This document shows positions 45,277 through 54,195 of a DNA stretch of 64,000 nucleotides, piece after piece. Position numbers and translations under genes: made by a program. The DNA comes from Tunicatimonas pelagia (GTDB taxonomy: Bacteria > Bacteroidota > Bacteroidia > Cytophagales > Cyclobacteriaceae): contig NZ_CP120683.1 in NCBI RefSeq assembly GCF_030506325.1, positions 1,178,001 to 1,242,000 on the forward strand. The letters run 5' to 3'. Positions within the stretch are counted from its first letter, which is position 1. Each line of letters begins with the position of its first letter. The notes under the pieces are model-generated. The model ran no database searches and was not told the origin of the DNA. It saw nothing but the letters and a program-made list of their open reading frames with translations.

Positions 45277-46254
45277 TTAAAAGGTTCGGGTCGCCGGAGC
45301 GAATTCTGAGAAATTGACTTCCATGGCTCCGGTTTCATCAAAAGAGAAATGTACGTTCATAGCTACCCGGGTATTCACATTCTTTTCGTTTCTCTGACCC
45401 GATTTCCAGTGGACTTTCAGATTATTCAAGGCTTTTACAATGAGACCATCTAGTTTGTAGGCTTCATCGCGTTCGGTTTCGCGGGTGCTAAAGCCTTCTA
45501 TAATTTGGGGAGAACTGGCTTTTCCACCAATGGTGAATTCCGCTTTTACCGCCCCAACCATATCGTAGAATTGGAAATACACGAGTTGGTCTTTCAGATA
45601 TTTTCTGATTGCATTGTGGAAATATTCTGTTCCTCGTACCGGATGTGGGGGCGTGTCTACTTCAAGCAGATTGTAGGTCTTGGTATCGTAGGCAATCTCA
45701 TTTTCGTGCACCTCAAAGTAGTGGAGAGTGTCTCTAATAATTCCGACCCGTAGTTGTCGGAAATCAGCTTCGTACTCAGAGGCGATGTAAGTAACGGGGC
45801 TCCAACCCCAATTTTCGTGACTAACTTTTCCACTGCGGAGTTCTTCCCAATAGCTCGGATGATACGCTCGGCTAAACCCTCTTCCTCTCGTTTCAGTCAA
45901 CCGCTCATCAACTAATTCTAATACTTCTGAATTTGTGACTGGCTGAGCCTCTAAAATCATGTTGGTAGGATCATCATCCAGAAAGTAGTGCCGATTAATA
46001 TCCTCGGTTTCAAAGAAATAATAGAAGAAATAGCTATGAACTGAATCACGTTCTACTAGTTCTTCCATTCGCTGTTTCAGTTCTTCCGGCAACAGATCAT
46101 AATCTAAAAAACCCGTATTAGAACTCGTTTCGGAAACCAATGAAGCTTGTTTGGTCTTTGGCTGAGGATTTTTATCCAGCAACGGCAATAGCAGAAAAGC
46201 CAGTAGCAGAGCTATTGGAATAAAGATGATGGGATGTTCTTTAAACAGCTTCAT
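45277..46254 (-). CDS. Hypothetical membrane-anchored protein of the BlaI unit
   Basis: 325 residues with an N-terminal transmembrane segment (about 8-25), then a long soluble part without a recognised domain; the acidic and aromatic composition suits a periplasmic location. The C-terminal SFDETGAMEVNFSEFAPA looks beta-stranded. It lies 2 bp after the FtsX-like permease gene and 20 bp before the M56-TonB gene, so it belongs to the same transcript. No function can be assigned. Confidence 0.72.
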   Translation of the reverse strand: MKLFKEHPIIFIPIALLLAFLLLPLLDKNPQPKTKQASLVSETSSNTGFLDYDLLPEELKQRMEELVERDSVHSYFFYYFFETEDINRHYFLDDDPTNMILEAQPVTNSEVLELVDERLTETRGRGFSRAYHPSYWEELRSGKVSHENWGWSPVTYIASEYEADFRQLRVGIIRDTLHYFEVHENEIAYDTKTYNLLEVDTPPHPVRGTEYFHNAIRKYLKDQLVYFQFYDMVGAVKAEFTIGGKASSPQIIEGFSTRETERDEAYKLDGLIVKALNNLKVHWKSGQRNEKNVNTRVAMNVHFSFDETGAMEVNFSEFAPATRTF

Positions 46255-46256
46255 AA

Positions 46257-48569
46257 TTATTCGTAGCGTAATGCATCTACCGGGTTAGCTCCGGCGGCTT
46301 TCATCGTTTGTATGCTCATGGTGAACCAGGCCAACAGCAGCGCAAGTCCACCGGACAAGGCAAACAGCCACCAACTGGTTTCTACCCGAAAGGCAAAATT
46401 TTCTAGCCACGCTTGAGCTACCCAATAAGCAATGGGTGATGCCACCACAATGGCAAAAAGTATGAGCTTGAAAAAATCCCATACCAACAATCGAACAATC
46501 TGAAATACTGACGCGCCTAGCGTTTTCCGAATACCAATTTCTTTGGTTCTCTTCTGCGCCATCTTCCAGGCTAGGGCAAACAGACCAAAGCAGGTAATAA
46601 AAATACTAGCTACCACAAACACTACCACAATGCGGTATAGCTGAAAATCATCCTTATGTCGGCTGAGCCAAACATCTTCTAACAGCGAGTATTTGAAGGG
46701 ATAATCAGGAAAAACGGCTGACCAAGCGTCTCGAGCTGCTGCTAGGGTCTCTTCTAATGATTGATTTTCGTAGTCAAGCAGTATTTTGTTCGGGCTTGCG
46801 TTATGGGAAATGATATATGGCGGTATGTTCTCCTTCAGAGAAACACTATTAAAATCCTGCACCACTCCCACAATCCGTTGCTCAGGTTCGCCTGGAAGCG
46901 GAGCACCAATGGGGTCTCCTAGCTGAAATCGCCGAATTAATGCCTCGTTTACTAATTTTCCCTCTGGGTCATTAGCCGAAATATTTTTACCCTCCAGTAA
47001 TTTCAGCCCTAAAGTTTCTACCAAGTTTTCATCACCTGACAGCAGATACGGATCGTAAAATTCATCTTCCCCAATTGCCTGATGAACAATGGCATTCCCA
47101 TTAATCGGATTGCCCGAAGCCAGACTTATTTTTCCGATAACTGAATTCTGCTCCAATTTCTGTTTTACTAGCGGAAGCTGATCCGCTAATTCTTGGGAAG
47201 GGGCTTGAAACTCAATCAGAAAGCGATTAAACCCCAATGGCTTTTGCTGGATGTACTGTATCTGCCGAATGATCACCGCAGTACAGATAATCAGTCCGAT
47301 AGAAACTACGAACTGTGCCACGAATAATACCCGATTGAAGCAATACGAAGTAGCCGAATCCCGCTTAAGCAAGCTAACCGGCTGAATACGCGAAACGTAC
47401 CGATTTAAGACAACCGAGATTAGAATCCCAAGGGCAACTAATGTTACTACTACTCCACCCACTACTTGGTAGTGAGTTAGGTAAGATAGAGTAAGTGTAG
47501 TTTGAAAAACGCTAGAAAACTTGGGCAGCAGCACTACTGTGACTAGCAGCGACAATCCCAAAGCGATACCCAGAAGAAACAGCACCTCCACCACTACCGA
47601 CCAGCGCAATATTCCGCCAGAAGCCCCTAGCACCTTTTTCACCCCGAACTCTTTGCTTCTTCCGGTGAGCGATACTACAAACAGATTGATAAAATTGAAG
47701 CTGGCCATAAACAAAATCAGCCCCACAATCAGCCAGCTTACCTGAATCAGTGTAGCATCACGGACAGCCGTAAAATTCCGTTCGTTGGAAGTATCAAAGT
47801 ATATATCTGAGAGTGGTTGGAAAAAGTAAGTGCCCGTACCTTCACCCAACATAAATGGCATTTTATCATCCTGACTTACTTTTTCAGCCAGTAGGTTAGC
47901 ATCAGCGCGGGGCTTTAGCAGCACATAATTTACTCCCCCATTGAAAGGTTTATTCGATACTCCTCGAGGAAATAATGCGTCGAACTGCCAATGGCTATTT
48001 TCGGGAAACTCATCCAATACCCCCTGCACAGTCAGTGCTAACTCAATGGTATCTTGCTGCCAGTAGACTACTTCGCCTACCGATGGTTGATCACCAAATA
48101 ATTTTTGAGCCAATGTCTGACTGAGTATTATTCCTTCCTTCTGGAGTGCCTTGGTTGGGCTTCCTTGCGTAAACGGAAAGTCAAATAGTGAGAAGAAATT
48201 AGTGTCTACTTCTACTACCATTGTCTCCGAAAATTCTTTATTCTGCTGACTAATTGTGATTCCGTCGCGGTTTAGCTCATTAACTCGACAAAGTTGTTCT
48301 ATATCGGAATAATACTCCTGAAGATAGTCTGAGGCCGGATTGATAATGTAGGTGATCGTTCCGTCACTTTCCCAGGGATCGTCACTAATTAGCCGATAAA
48401 TACGCTGGCGTTGGCTATGAAACGAATCAGTATTTGCCTCCCGCAGAATAAATGCAATCAGTACTGTGGCGAACGATAACCCAATCGTTAAGCTCAGAAT
48501 AATAACGGCAGCATTGAGCTTGTTTTTGAACAGCGTTCTAATAACCAATTTGAGCGTATTCTTAATCAT
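46257..48569 (-). CDS. MacB/FtsX-type ABC transporter permease
   Basis: 770 residues with two halves of the permease fold: an N-terminal membrane segment (about 20-42), a large periplasmic MacB_PCD domain (about 45-240), three membrane segments near 275-400, a second periplasmic part (about 400-640), and FtsX domain membrane segments (about 655-765). The motif KEFGVKKVLGASG and TKEIGIRKTLGASVFQIV are typical of both FtsX halves. No ATPase gene is adjacent. Similar long permeases are common in Cytophagales next to regulators such as BlaI. It is encoded 12 bp after the BlaI gene. Confidence 0.9.
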   Translation of the reverse strand: MIKNTLKLVIRTLFKNKLNAAVIILSLTIGLSFATVLIAFILREANTDSFHSQRQRIYRLISDDPWESDGTITYIINPASDYLQEYYSDIEQLCRVNELNRDGITISQQNKEFSETMVVEVDTNFFSLFDFPFTQGSPTKALQKEGIILSQTLAQKLFGDQPSVGEVVYWQQDTIELALTVQGVLDEFPENSHWQFDALFPRGVSNKPFNGGVNYVLLKPRADANLLAEKVSQDDKMPFMLGEGTGTYFFQPLSDIYFDTSNERNFTAVRDATLIQVSWLIVGLILFMASFNFINLFVVSLTGRSKEFGVKKVLGASGGILRWSVVVEVLFLLGIALGLSLLVTVVLLPKFSSVFQTTLTLSYLTHYQVVGGVVVTLVALGILISVVLNRYVSRIQPVSLLKRDSATSYCFNRVLFVAQFVVSIGLIICTAVIIRQIQYIQQKPLGFNRFLIEFQAPSQELADQLPLVKQKLEQNSVIGKISLASGNPINGNAIVHQAIGEDEFYDPYLLSGDENLVETLGLKLLEGKNISANDPEGKLVNEALIRRFQLGDPIGAPLPGEPEQRIVGVVQDFNSVSLKENIPPYIISHNASPNKILLDYENQSLEETLAAARDAWSAVFPDYPFKYSLLEDVWLSRHKDDFQLYRIVVVFVVASIFITCFGLFALAWKMAQKRTKEIGIRKTLGASVFQIVRLLVWDFFKLILFAIVVASPIAYWVAQAWLENFAFRVETSWWLFALSGGLALLLAWFTMSIQTMKAAGANPVDALRYE

Positions 48570-48581
48570 AGCGGCTCCAGA

Positions 48582-48989
48582 TTACTCTTTATCTTCGGAT
48601 GAATCTTCGTCTTCTTTCAAATCATCTTCCACGTATTTCATCAGTTGCTCAAATTCCCGGATGTCCATGTCGTTTTCCTGGGCGAAAAAAGATACCAACT
48701 TAGGAAATGAACCACCGAAGTAACCTCCTAGAAAGTTCTTTAGAAAGAAGCTGCTGTACGCCTTCTTGTCAATGAGCGGATAATACTCGTGGGTTTTGCC
48801 ATAAGCTGTATAGCCCACAAAGCCCTTTTTCTCCAAAATCCGCACAATGGTAGAAACCGTATTATAGGCCGGCTTTGGCTCATCCATTTTAGCCAGAATA
48901 TCTTTGACAAACCCTTTTCTGATTTGCCACAAAATCTGCATAACCTGCTCTTCAGCTTTGGTAAGTTCTTTCATTTTTTGATTGTTCAA
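48582..48989 (-). CDS. BlaI/MecI-family repressor
   Basis: 135 residues. The winged helix includes LTKAEEQVMQILWQIRKGFVKDILAK, then YNTVSTIVRILEKKGFVGYTAYGKTHEYYP, the family signature. The C-terminal half is helical and dimerises. It should bind operators made of short inverted half-sites; a good candidate array is at 49801-49856 upstream of the TonB gene. A cleavage-type induction by the M56 peptidase is inferred. Confidence 0.92.
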   Translation of the reverse strand: MNNQKMKELTKAEEQVMQILWQIRKGFVKDILAKMDEPKPAYNTVSTIVRILEKKGFVGYTAYGKTHEYYPLIDKKAYSSFFLKNFLGGYFGGSFPKLVSFFAQENDMDIREFEQLMKYVEDDLKEDEDSSEDKE

Positions 48990-49094
48990 TTGCTCAATGG
49001 TTCTATTGCCCGATTGCTAAATAGCTAGATTGCTAATTGTTGGTTAGTGATTGCTGAGTTACTTTCCGGTGTTATATCTCCCGTTTTCATTGCC

Positions 49095-49754
49095 TCATTG
49101 TAATTGGAAGATGATAGGAAGCGCCATTCGAACTCGCACTGGCTTACCTCGCTGCTTTCCTGGATTCCAACGTGGAGCACTCCCTAATACTCGTACTGCT
49201 TCCTCGTCACAGCCACCGCCAATTCCTTTGATTACCTGAATATCCGTGAGAGAACCATCTCTATTTACCACAAATTGGACAAAAACCCGCCCGTCAATTC
49301 CTTGCCGAACTGCTAATTTGGGGTACTTCATTTTACTGGCAACGTACTGGTAGAATGCTTTTTCACCTCCTGGAAACGAAGGTTTTTCTTCAACGACAAT
49401 ATGAATTTCATCAGTTTCTTCTACCTCAGGCTCATCCATTTTAGTAAAATCAGGAGTTGGATCGCTAATATCCACATCAAGAACGATATCAATAACATCT
49501 TCTATATCTTCTTCATCAGCTACCGGAATAATTACCGGTTGCACTTTAGGTTTGGGTGGTTCCTGAACAGTGCTTTTAATGGGAGGAAGCACTTCGTCAA
49601 TAATTTCAGGCCGCTCTGGAAGTTCAATAACTCCGATGGGCGAACGCCATTCAAAGGCAACTACAACCACTGATACTGATAATATTAATCCAATGGTAAA
49701 ATGGTACGAACGGCGACGTTCCAGATCAGCTTGCTTCGTTTTCTTGGTCTTCAT
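49095..49754 (-). CDS. TonB energy transducer
   Basis: 219 residues: an N-terminal transmembrane segment (about 20-38), a Pro/Glu/Asp-rich periplasmic linker (about 50-130), and a TonB C-terminal domain (about 135-215; MKYPKLAVRQGIDGRVFVQF). The C-terminal domain is clearly a paralogue of that in the M56-TonB fusion (both end in WNPG, GKPV, RM.LPI). It is the first gene of the BlaI unit, with the operator array about 45-100 bp upstream. It probably energises an outer-membrane receptor encoded elsewhere. Confidence 0.9.
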   Translation of the reverse strand: MKTKKTKQADLERRRSYHFTIGLILSVSVVVVAFEWRSPIGVIELPERPEIIDEVLPPIKSTVQEPPKPKVQPVIIPVADEEDIEDVIDIVLDVDISDPTPDFTKMDEPEVEETDEIHIVVEEKPSFPGGEKAFYQYVASKMKYPKLAVRQGIDGRVFVQFVVNRDGSLTDIQVIKGIGGGCDEEAVRVLGSAPRWNPGKQRGKPVRVRMALPIIFQLQ

Positions 49755-49800
49755 AATACTACACGGTTACGTTCTTTCGTTCAATATATAACGAATAATT

Positions 49801-49856
49801 TAGTTTTCAAACTATACAATTAGTTTTTTAACTAAAAAATTAGTTATTAATACTAA
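49801..49856. promoter_or_regulatory. Array of TTAGTT/AACTAA half-sites, candidate BlaI operator
   Basis: The order is TAGTTT-TC-AAACTA (49801-49814), TTAGTT-TTTT-AACTAA (49820-49835), AAAA, TTAGTT (49840-49845), att, then AATACTAA. The second and third sites form perfect palindromes with 4-bp spacers. Spacing and symmetry suit dimers of a BlaI-type repressor. It is upstream of TonB (minus strand) and could control the entire unit down to the M56-TonB gene. Confidence 0.6.
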
Positions 49857-49892
49857 AAAGAAAGCCGAATCAAAATTCAGCTTTCTTTTTTT
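49855..49892 (-). terminator. Bidirectional terminator-like hairpin
   Basis: AAAAAGAAAGC and GCTTTCTTTTT form an 11-bp stem, with T-runs on both strands. It would originally have followed the desaturase stop closely; the inserted MITE now separates the two. Confidence 0.65.
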
Positions 49893-49905
49893 ATAAGTTT
49901 ATTAA

Positions 49906-50125
49906 GTACACTGTGTAAGAAGTTTTCAAATGTTTTATATCGTCATCGGACGCCGAGCGTTGCGAGAAGCGAAGAATGAGCGACGTGTCGGACGGCCGAT
50001 GCCGCAATCCTGCGTTACGGCGGATGGTGCGTGAGATGGTCGCGTCGGCGATCGCGCGGCGAACCGTCCGATTCGCGGACTCGCCATGACAAAATAAGTA
50101 TACATAAATTTTTTACACAGTGTAC
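49906..50125. mobile_element. 220-bp MITE-like element with GC-rich core
   Basis: The ends are perfect 13-bp inverted repeats, GTACACTGTGTAA (49906-49918) and TTACACAGTGTAC (50113-50125). Both sides carry TAA (49903-49905 and 50126-50128), a likely 3-bp target duplication. The core 49941-50090 is far richer in G and C than the surroundings, and no reading frame fits. Ends, size and duplication suggest a non-autonomous element moved by a DDE transposase encoded elsewhere. A TNA duplication is known in the IS1031 group of the IS5 family, but the family is not established. Confidence 0.7.
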
Positions 50126-50883
50126 TAAGCGCTTTTAAGCTTATTAATTTTAATAATCTTCAGCGAGGCCAATAGCTTCATTAGTGGGTACGTAGGGTCA
50201 ATTTCAAACCAACGAGTAGCAAAATCTTGGCGATTTGGCAGCTTATGATGATTGTTCTGAAATAGCTCACCCAGCATTAAGAAGTCAAACACTAACGTAT
50301 TCTTTGATTTATCATTATTGTCAAAGTTAGAGTACCCGTACTTGTGACCGCACCAGTTCACAATAGCTCCGTGCACAGGTCCCATTAGGTAGTGCAATGG
50401 TAACAGGCCGTACATCCACCAGTGGGTGCCCGGCAGTTCTGCAAAGGAAATTGCCCAAATATAAAACAGGCTGTACATTACTCCCCAGCCTACGCGCACG
50501 TACCATAAATCCGCAAATTTATCGAAGGCAGGCCAATCAGGTAAATCCTTCGTAAAGCGAGCTTCTGGCTCTACGTCGTAGTCCAAAATATTGTTATAAA
50601 TATTCTTAGTTTCCCACATCATGGTAAATAGGTTTTCAGTATGATGGGGCGAGTGCGGATCATTCGGGGTATCGCTGTATGCATGGTGCATTCGGTGCAG
50701 CACGGCGTAAGCTCTCGGGCTCAGATACGATGATCCCTGCGTAAGCCACGTAAGCACGTAAAATACCTTTTCCCAAATCGGGTTCATCACAAACATCTTA
50801 TGCGCTGCGTAGCGGTGCAAAAAGAACGTCTGAAAGAACAATGAGAAGTACCAGTGAGCGAGAAAGAGTGCAATGATAATCAC
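50125..50883 (-). CDS. Membrane fatty-acid desaturase
   Basis: 252 residues with the three histidine boxes: HRYAAH (about 23), HRMHH (about 64) and NNHHK (near 215), and HGAIVNWCGH (about 168) as a fourth cluster, plus several membrane segments. This is the acyl-CoA/acyl-lipid desaturase pattern for introducing a double bond into a fatty acyl chain. The last codons are followed by a MITE-like element whose end supplies the third base of the TAG stop. The original stop would have been TAA, so the protein is unchanged. Confidence 0.92.
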   Translation of the reverse strand: MIIIALFLAHWYFSLFFQTFFLHRYAAHKMFVMNPIWEKVFYVLTWLTQGSSYLSPRAYAVLHRMHHAYSDTPNDPHSPHHTENLFTMMWETKNIYNNILDYDVEPEARFTKDLPDWPAFDKFADLWYVRVGWGVMYSLFYIWAISFAELPGTHWWMYGLLPLHYLMGPVHGAIVNWCGHKYGYSNFDNNDKSKNTLVFDFLMLGELFQNNHHKLPNRQDFATRWFEIDPTYPLMKLLASLKIIKINKLKSA

Positions 50884-51036
50884 AAATGGATAATTTTAGT
50901 GGTAAATGAATTGGTTGAGTAAATATACGAAATATGCGCTATCCTATAACGATTGAAAACTGTAATTATGTGCGAAACCTCACAAATATGTTTCACTAAC
51001 AAGGTGGGCTGGTAAGAAGTTCTTGTATTTTGTCTT

Positions 51037-51726
51037 CTACTCTGACTGCGTAAAGGCAAAAGCAACAATATTGGCTCCCATTTTAAGGGCTTGTTGGCGT
51101 ACTGTTTCGGGGTCATTGTGAATACGTTGGTCTTCCCAGCCATTGCCCAAATCGCTTTCGTAGGAGTAAAAACAAACTAATCGTCCTTCATAAACCAAAC
51201 CAAAACCCTGAGCCGGATTGCCGTCGTGCTCATGAATTTTGGGTAAGCCTTTCGGAAAATCGTACTTCTGATGATAAATTGGATGCTCTACTGGTAGTTC
51301 AACAAACTCCAATTCAGGAAATACTTTTTTCATCTCCAGCCGAATAAACTCATCCAAACCGTAATTATCATCCACGTGCAGAAACCCTCCCGAAATCAGA
51401 TATTTCCGTAAATTTTCAGCCTCATCATCAGTGAATACAATGTTTCCATGACCAGTCATATACACGTACGGGTATAAAAACAGCTCAGGACTACCTACAT
51501 CTACTACTTCCTCCTCCAGCGCCAGATTTGTGTTCAGATTACTATTGCAAAAATCAATCAAATTGGGCAAAGCGGTTTTGTTGGCGTACCAATCGCCCCC
51601 ACCATCGTATTTTACTTTGGCAATAGTAATTCCTTGACCGTTGACTAATATTGGCAAGTTGCAAAAAATGACAAACATAATTAGCAAAGCTAGTAGTCGC
51701 TTTCTGAGGCAGTGGAAATGAAGCAT
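51037..51726 (-). CDS. DUF4159 secreted protein
   Basis: 229 residues with a signal peptide (about 9-30), then IAKVKYDGGGDWYANKTALPN and YPYVYMTGHGNIVFTDDEAENLRKYLISGGFLHVDD, the DUF4159 signature. Later HPIYHQKYDFPKGLPKIHEHDG continues the family pattern. Periplasmic or secreted; enzymatic role unknown. The GGFLHVDDNYG motif suits a glutamine-amidotransferase-like fold as seen in related domains, but catalytic residues are not evident. Confidence 0.85.
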   Translation of the reverse strand: MLHFHCLRKRLLALLIMFVIFCNLPILVNGQGITIAKVKYDGGGDWYANKTALPNLIDFCNSNLNTNLALEEEVVDVGSPELFLYPYVYMTGHGNIVFTDDEAENLRKYLISGGFLHVDDNYGLDEFIRLEMKKVFPELEFVELPVEHPIYHQKYDFPKGLPKIHEHDGNPAQGFGLVYEGRLVCFYSYESDLGNGWEDQRIHNDPETVRQQALKMGANIVAFAFTQSE

Positions 51727-52109
51727 TAACAGTAGCGTAAATTACGGTTGTTAGAAGAAAATTAATCTGAGAACGATCAAGAAAGTAAAATCGTTTGAGC
51801 TGTCTATTTTTTCTTCATTCAGGCAGACCGTTCAATCGCTTTACATCATCTATACCGGAATTATAACCTCATATAATTGAATGTCAATGATTTAATAAAA
51901 TCTAGTAATTGTTGTAAGAATCAAACTAAAAATAGCTATTTATTGACTTATTTATACCTAATGCTCGTATTTTTTATAAAGTAGCTTGGCATTCAGGGCA
52001 TTAATTCCTTATTTAGTATTTACAATCAATATTTTGGGCTAATTTAACTGCTCATGCGCTTCTTTTCATATTAATCTTTTGTTCACTTTCACTAATACCT
52101 AATAATCTT
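51727..52109. other. 383-bp AT-rich gap, shared promoter region
   Basis: This separates the divergent DUF4159 and glnK genes. It is AT-rich. I find no clear promoter, terminator or reading frame. The TGGCATTCAGGGCA at 51986 was checked for a sigma-54 type site and does not fit. Confidence 0.5.
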
Positions 52110-52448
52110 ATGAAAAAAATTGAAGCCATTATCCGAACTTCTAAGTTTGAGCAGGTGGTGGAAGCCCTAGCCGATGCTGGCGTCACCTTTCTATCATTTT
52201 ACGATGTAAAAGGGCATGGCTTAGAAAAGGAATACCGTACCTACCGGGGCACAACGTATGATGTAGGCTACATCCCCCGCACTAAGTTAGAAATTGTGGT
52301 GTCTGAAGAATTCTTACAAAAAGCAGTAGACACTATTCTGGACGCAGCAAAAACCGGCAAAATTGGTGACGGTAAAATCTTTGTTACTCATTTAGATGAG
52401 GTATATCGCATTCGCACCGGAGAAAAAGGACACGAGGCTATCAATTAA
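52110..52448 (+). CDS. glnK: P-II nitrogen regulator
   Basis: 112 residues with P-II signature MKKIEAIIRTSKFEQVVEAL and the C-terminal GKIGDGKIFVTHLDEV. In the T-loop VKGHGLEKEYRTYRGTTY, Tyr50 aligns with the uridylylated Tyr51 of E. coli GlnB. The loop is one residue shorter, and Glu39 replaces the Gln39 that helps bind Mg-ATP and 2-oxoglutarate. It controls the AmtB channel encoded 215 bp downstream. The glnK-amt pairing supports GlnK rather than GlnB. Confidence 0.92.
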   Translation: MKKIEAIIRTSKFEQVVEALADAGVTFLSFYDVKGHGLEKEYRTYRGTTYDVGYIPRTKLEIVVSEEFLQKAVDTILDAAKTGKIGDGKIFVTHLDEVYRIRTGEKGHEAIN

Positions 52449-52663
52449 CAATGTGAAATTGAAAATTGACAAGGGGTAATGGAAAGTAGAGACCGTAATT
52501 TAAAATCAACCGCTGACAAAACCAAAAGGCTGAATCTTATAATCCAGCGACTAACTTTCTGATCTGCAATTTTCAATTTTTCTTAACTAGTGACCATTTA
52601 GCAATAGAACCATCAAACAATTTAGTCATTCAAAAAAACTCTACTAAAAAGCTACTCTAACTA

Positions 52664-53914
52664 ATGGAAGAAATCTTTACTACGAATAACTTATGGATGA
52701 TGATGGCCACCATCTTGGTGTTTATCATGCACTTGGGCTTTGCCTCACTTGAGTCTGGTCTTACTCAGTCTAAAAATACCGTTAACATCTTATTTAAAAA
52801 TGCGACAATTCTGCCCATTGGGCTGCTCACCTACTGTTTATGGGGCTTCAATATTATGTATCCCGGTGATGAATTTACGGGGAGCTTCTTCGGTTTTGCT
52901 GGGTTTGGCTTAGATATGCCCGAAGGAGCTAACGATGGTGGATACAATGAAGGGTATACTTATTGGACTGACTTTATCTTTCAGGCAATGTTTGCTGCTA
53001 CCGCCGCTACCATTGTTTCGGGAGCTGTAGCCGAACGTATTAAACTGAATAGCTTCCTTATTTTCACCGTTATTTATGTGGGGCTTATTTATCCTATGGT
53101 AGGTATGTGGAAATGGGGCGGTGGCTTCCTGGATGCTATGGAAACTTCATTCTACGATTTTGCGGGTTCTACCCTAGTTCACTCCGTGGGAGGCTGGGGA
53201 GCTTTAGTAGGTGTAATGCTGCTAGGGTCTCGATTAGGTAAATATGTAGATGGAAAAATTCGCCCAATTCCTGGTCATAGTATGCCACTGGCCACTATCG
53301 GAGTATTTTTGCTGTGGTTTGGCTGGTACGGTTTTAACGGTGGCTCAGTACTAAGTGCCAACCCTGGTTTGGTATCTTTGGTTTTTGTCACTACTTCGCT
53401 AGCTGCTGCTGGCGGAGCTATTGGGGCACTGATAACGGCTCTGATTGTGGTTCGTTCTAACGATCTTTCTATGGTGCTCAACGGTATTTTAGGTGGTTTA
53501 GTCGGTATCACTGCGGGGGCTGACCAAATGGGAGTAACTGATTCAATTATCATAGGGTTGGTTGCAGGAGCCTTAGTAGTACTGGCTGTTGTGTTCTTTG
53601 ATCGTATGAAATTGGATGATCCGGTAGGAGCCATTTCAGTTCACTTAGTATGCGGTATTTGGGGAACATTGGCGGTAGGAATCTTCGGAGAATTAGCCGG
53701 AGGGGCTCAATTCGTCAGTCAGCTAATTGGCGTAGGTGTGGTTGGTGTTTTCTGTTTTGTCTCGGCCTTACTGATTTTCTACTTACTTAAAGTAACCGTA
53801 GGCATACGAGTATCTAGAGAAGAAGAAATTGAAGGATTGGATATTGGTGAGCATAAAATGCGAGCGTACCCTGATATGGTAGAAGATCATACTCGAGATA
53901 AAGTATTTAGTTAA
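52664..53914 (+). CDS. amt: Ammonium transporter Amt
   Basis: 416 residues with 11-12 membrane segments. Typical segments include DFIFQAMFAATAATIVSGAVAERI, STLVHSVGGWGALVG (His of the twin-His site) and AISVHLVCGIWGTLAVG (the second His), matching the AmtB family. It moves ammonium across the inner membrane and is normally gated by GlnK. Without a signal peptide; the start ATG 52664 fits. It is followed by a strong terminator. Confidence 0.95.
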   Translation: MEEIFTTNNLWMMMATILVFIMHLGFASLESGLTQSKNTVNILFKNATILPIGLLTYCLWGFNIMYPGDEFTGSFFGFAGFGLDMPEGANDGGYNEGYTYWTDFIFQAMFAATAATIVSGAVAERIKLNSFLIFTVIYVGLIYPMVGMWKWGGGFLDAMETSFYDFAGSTLVHSVGGWGALVGVMLLGSRLGKYVDGKIRPIPGHSMPLATIGVFLLWFGWYGFNGGSVLSANPGLVSLVFVTTSLAAAGGAIGALITALIVVRSNDLSMVLNGILGGLVGITAGADQMGVTDSIIIGLVAGALVVLAVVFFDRMKLDDPVGAISVHLVCGIWGTLAVGIFGELAGGAQFVSQLIGVGVVGVFCFVSALLIFYLLKVTVGIRVSREEEIEGLDIGEHKMRAYPDMVEDHTRDKVFS

Positions 53915-53941
53915 GCACCACTCTTCTTTACATAACTATAC

Positions 53942-53971
53942 AACTGCCTCACTATCTGAGGCAGTTTTTTT
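53942..53971 (+). terminator. Rho-independent terminator of amt
   Basis: AACTGCCTC and GAGGCAGTT form a 9-bp stem with loop ACTATCT, followed by TTTTT. It starts 28 bp after the stop codon. Confidence 0.9.
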
Positions 53972-54049
53972 GTCCCCAAATTTCTTATCCGTTTTAATAT
54001 TGATATTTTTCTCTTAGATTTGCAGTCCTTTACAGCAAAGCTGTACACT

Positions 54050-54123
54050 GCACTCGTAGTTCAACTGGATAGAATACCAGATTTCGGCTCTGGGGGTTGA
54101 GGGTTCGAATCCTTCCGAGTGCA
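54050..54123 (+). tRNA. tRNA-Arg (UCG)
   Basis: 74 nt with acceptor GCACTCG/CGAGTGC, discriminator A, and anticodon stem CCAGA/TCTGG closing loop TTTCGGC (anticodon TCG). The T-arm contains GGTTCGAATCC. CCA is not encoded. No integrase is near. Confidence 0.95.
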
Positions 54124-54195
54124 CTATTTCCTCTCTTTTTACTATTCTGGCTAAGTTAAAGCCAAGGCTCTTTTTTCTGAAGCTAACCATATACT

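Larger units (their letters stand above)
49755..50124. other. 370-bp gap between TonB and desaturase genes
   Basis: It holds the half-site array, a terminator-like hairpin and most of a MITE-like element; each is listed separately. I see no coding frame. Confidence 0.7.

Noticed and set aside
49941-50090. GC-rich core read as a structured RNA
   Set aside because: It is enclosed by inverted ends and a target duplication, so a mobile element explains it better; no promoter is seen.
51986-52000. Possible sigma-54 site (TGGCATTCAGGGCA) before glnK
   Set aside because: The -12 element would need TTGC at a fixed distance from TGGC; here it is GGCA and shifted.
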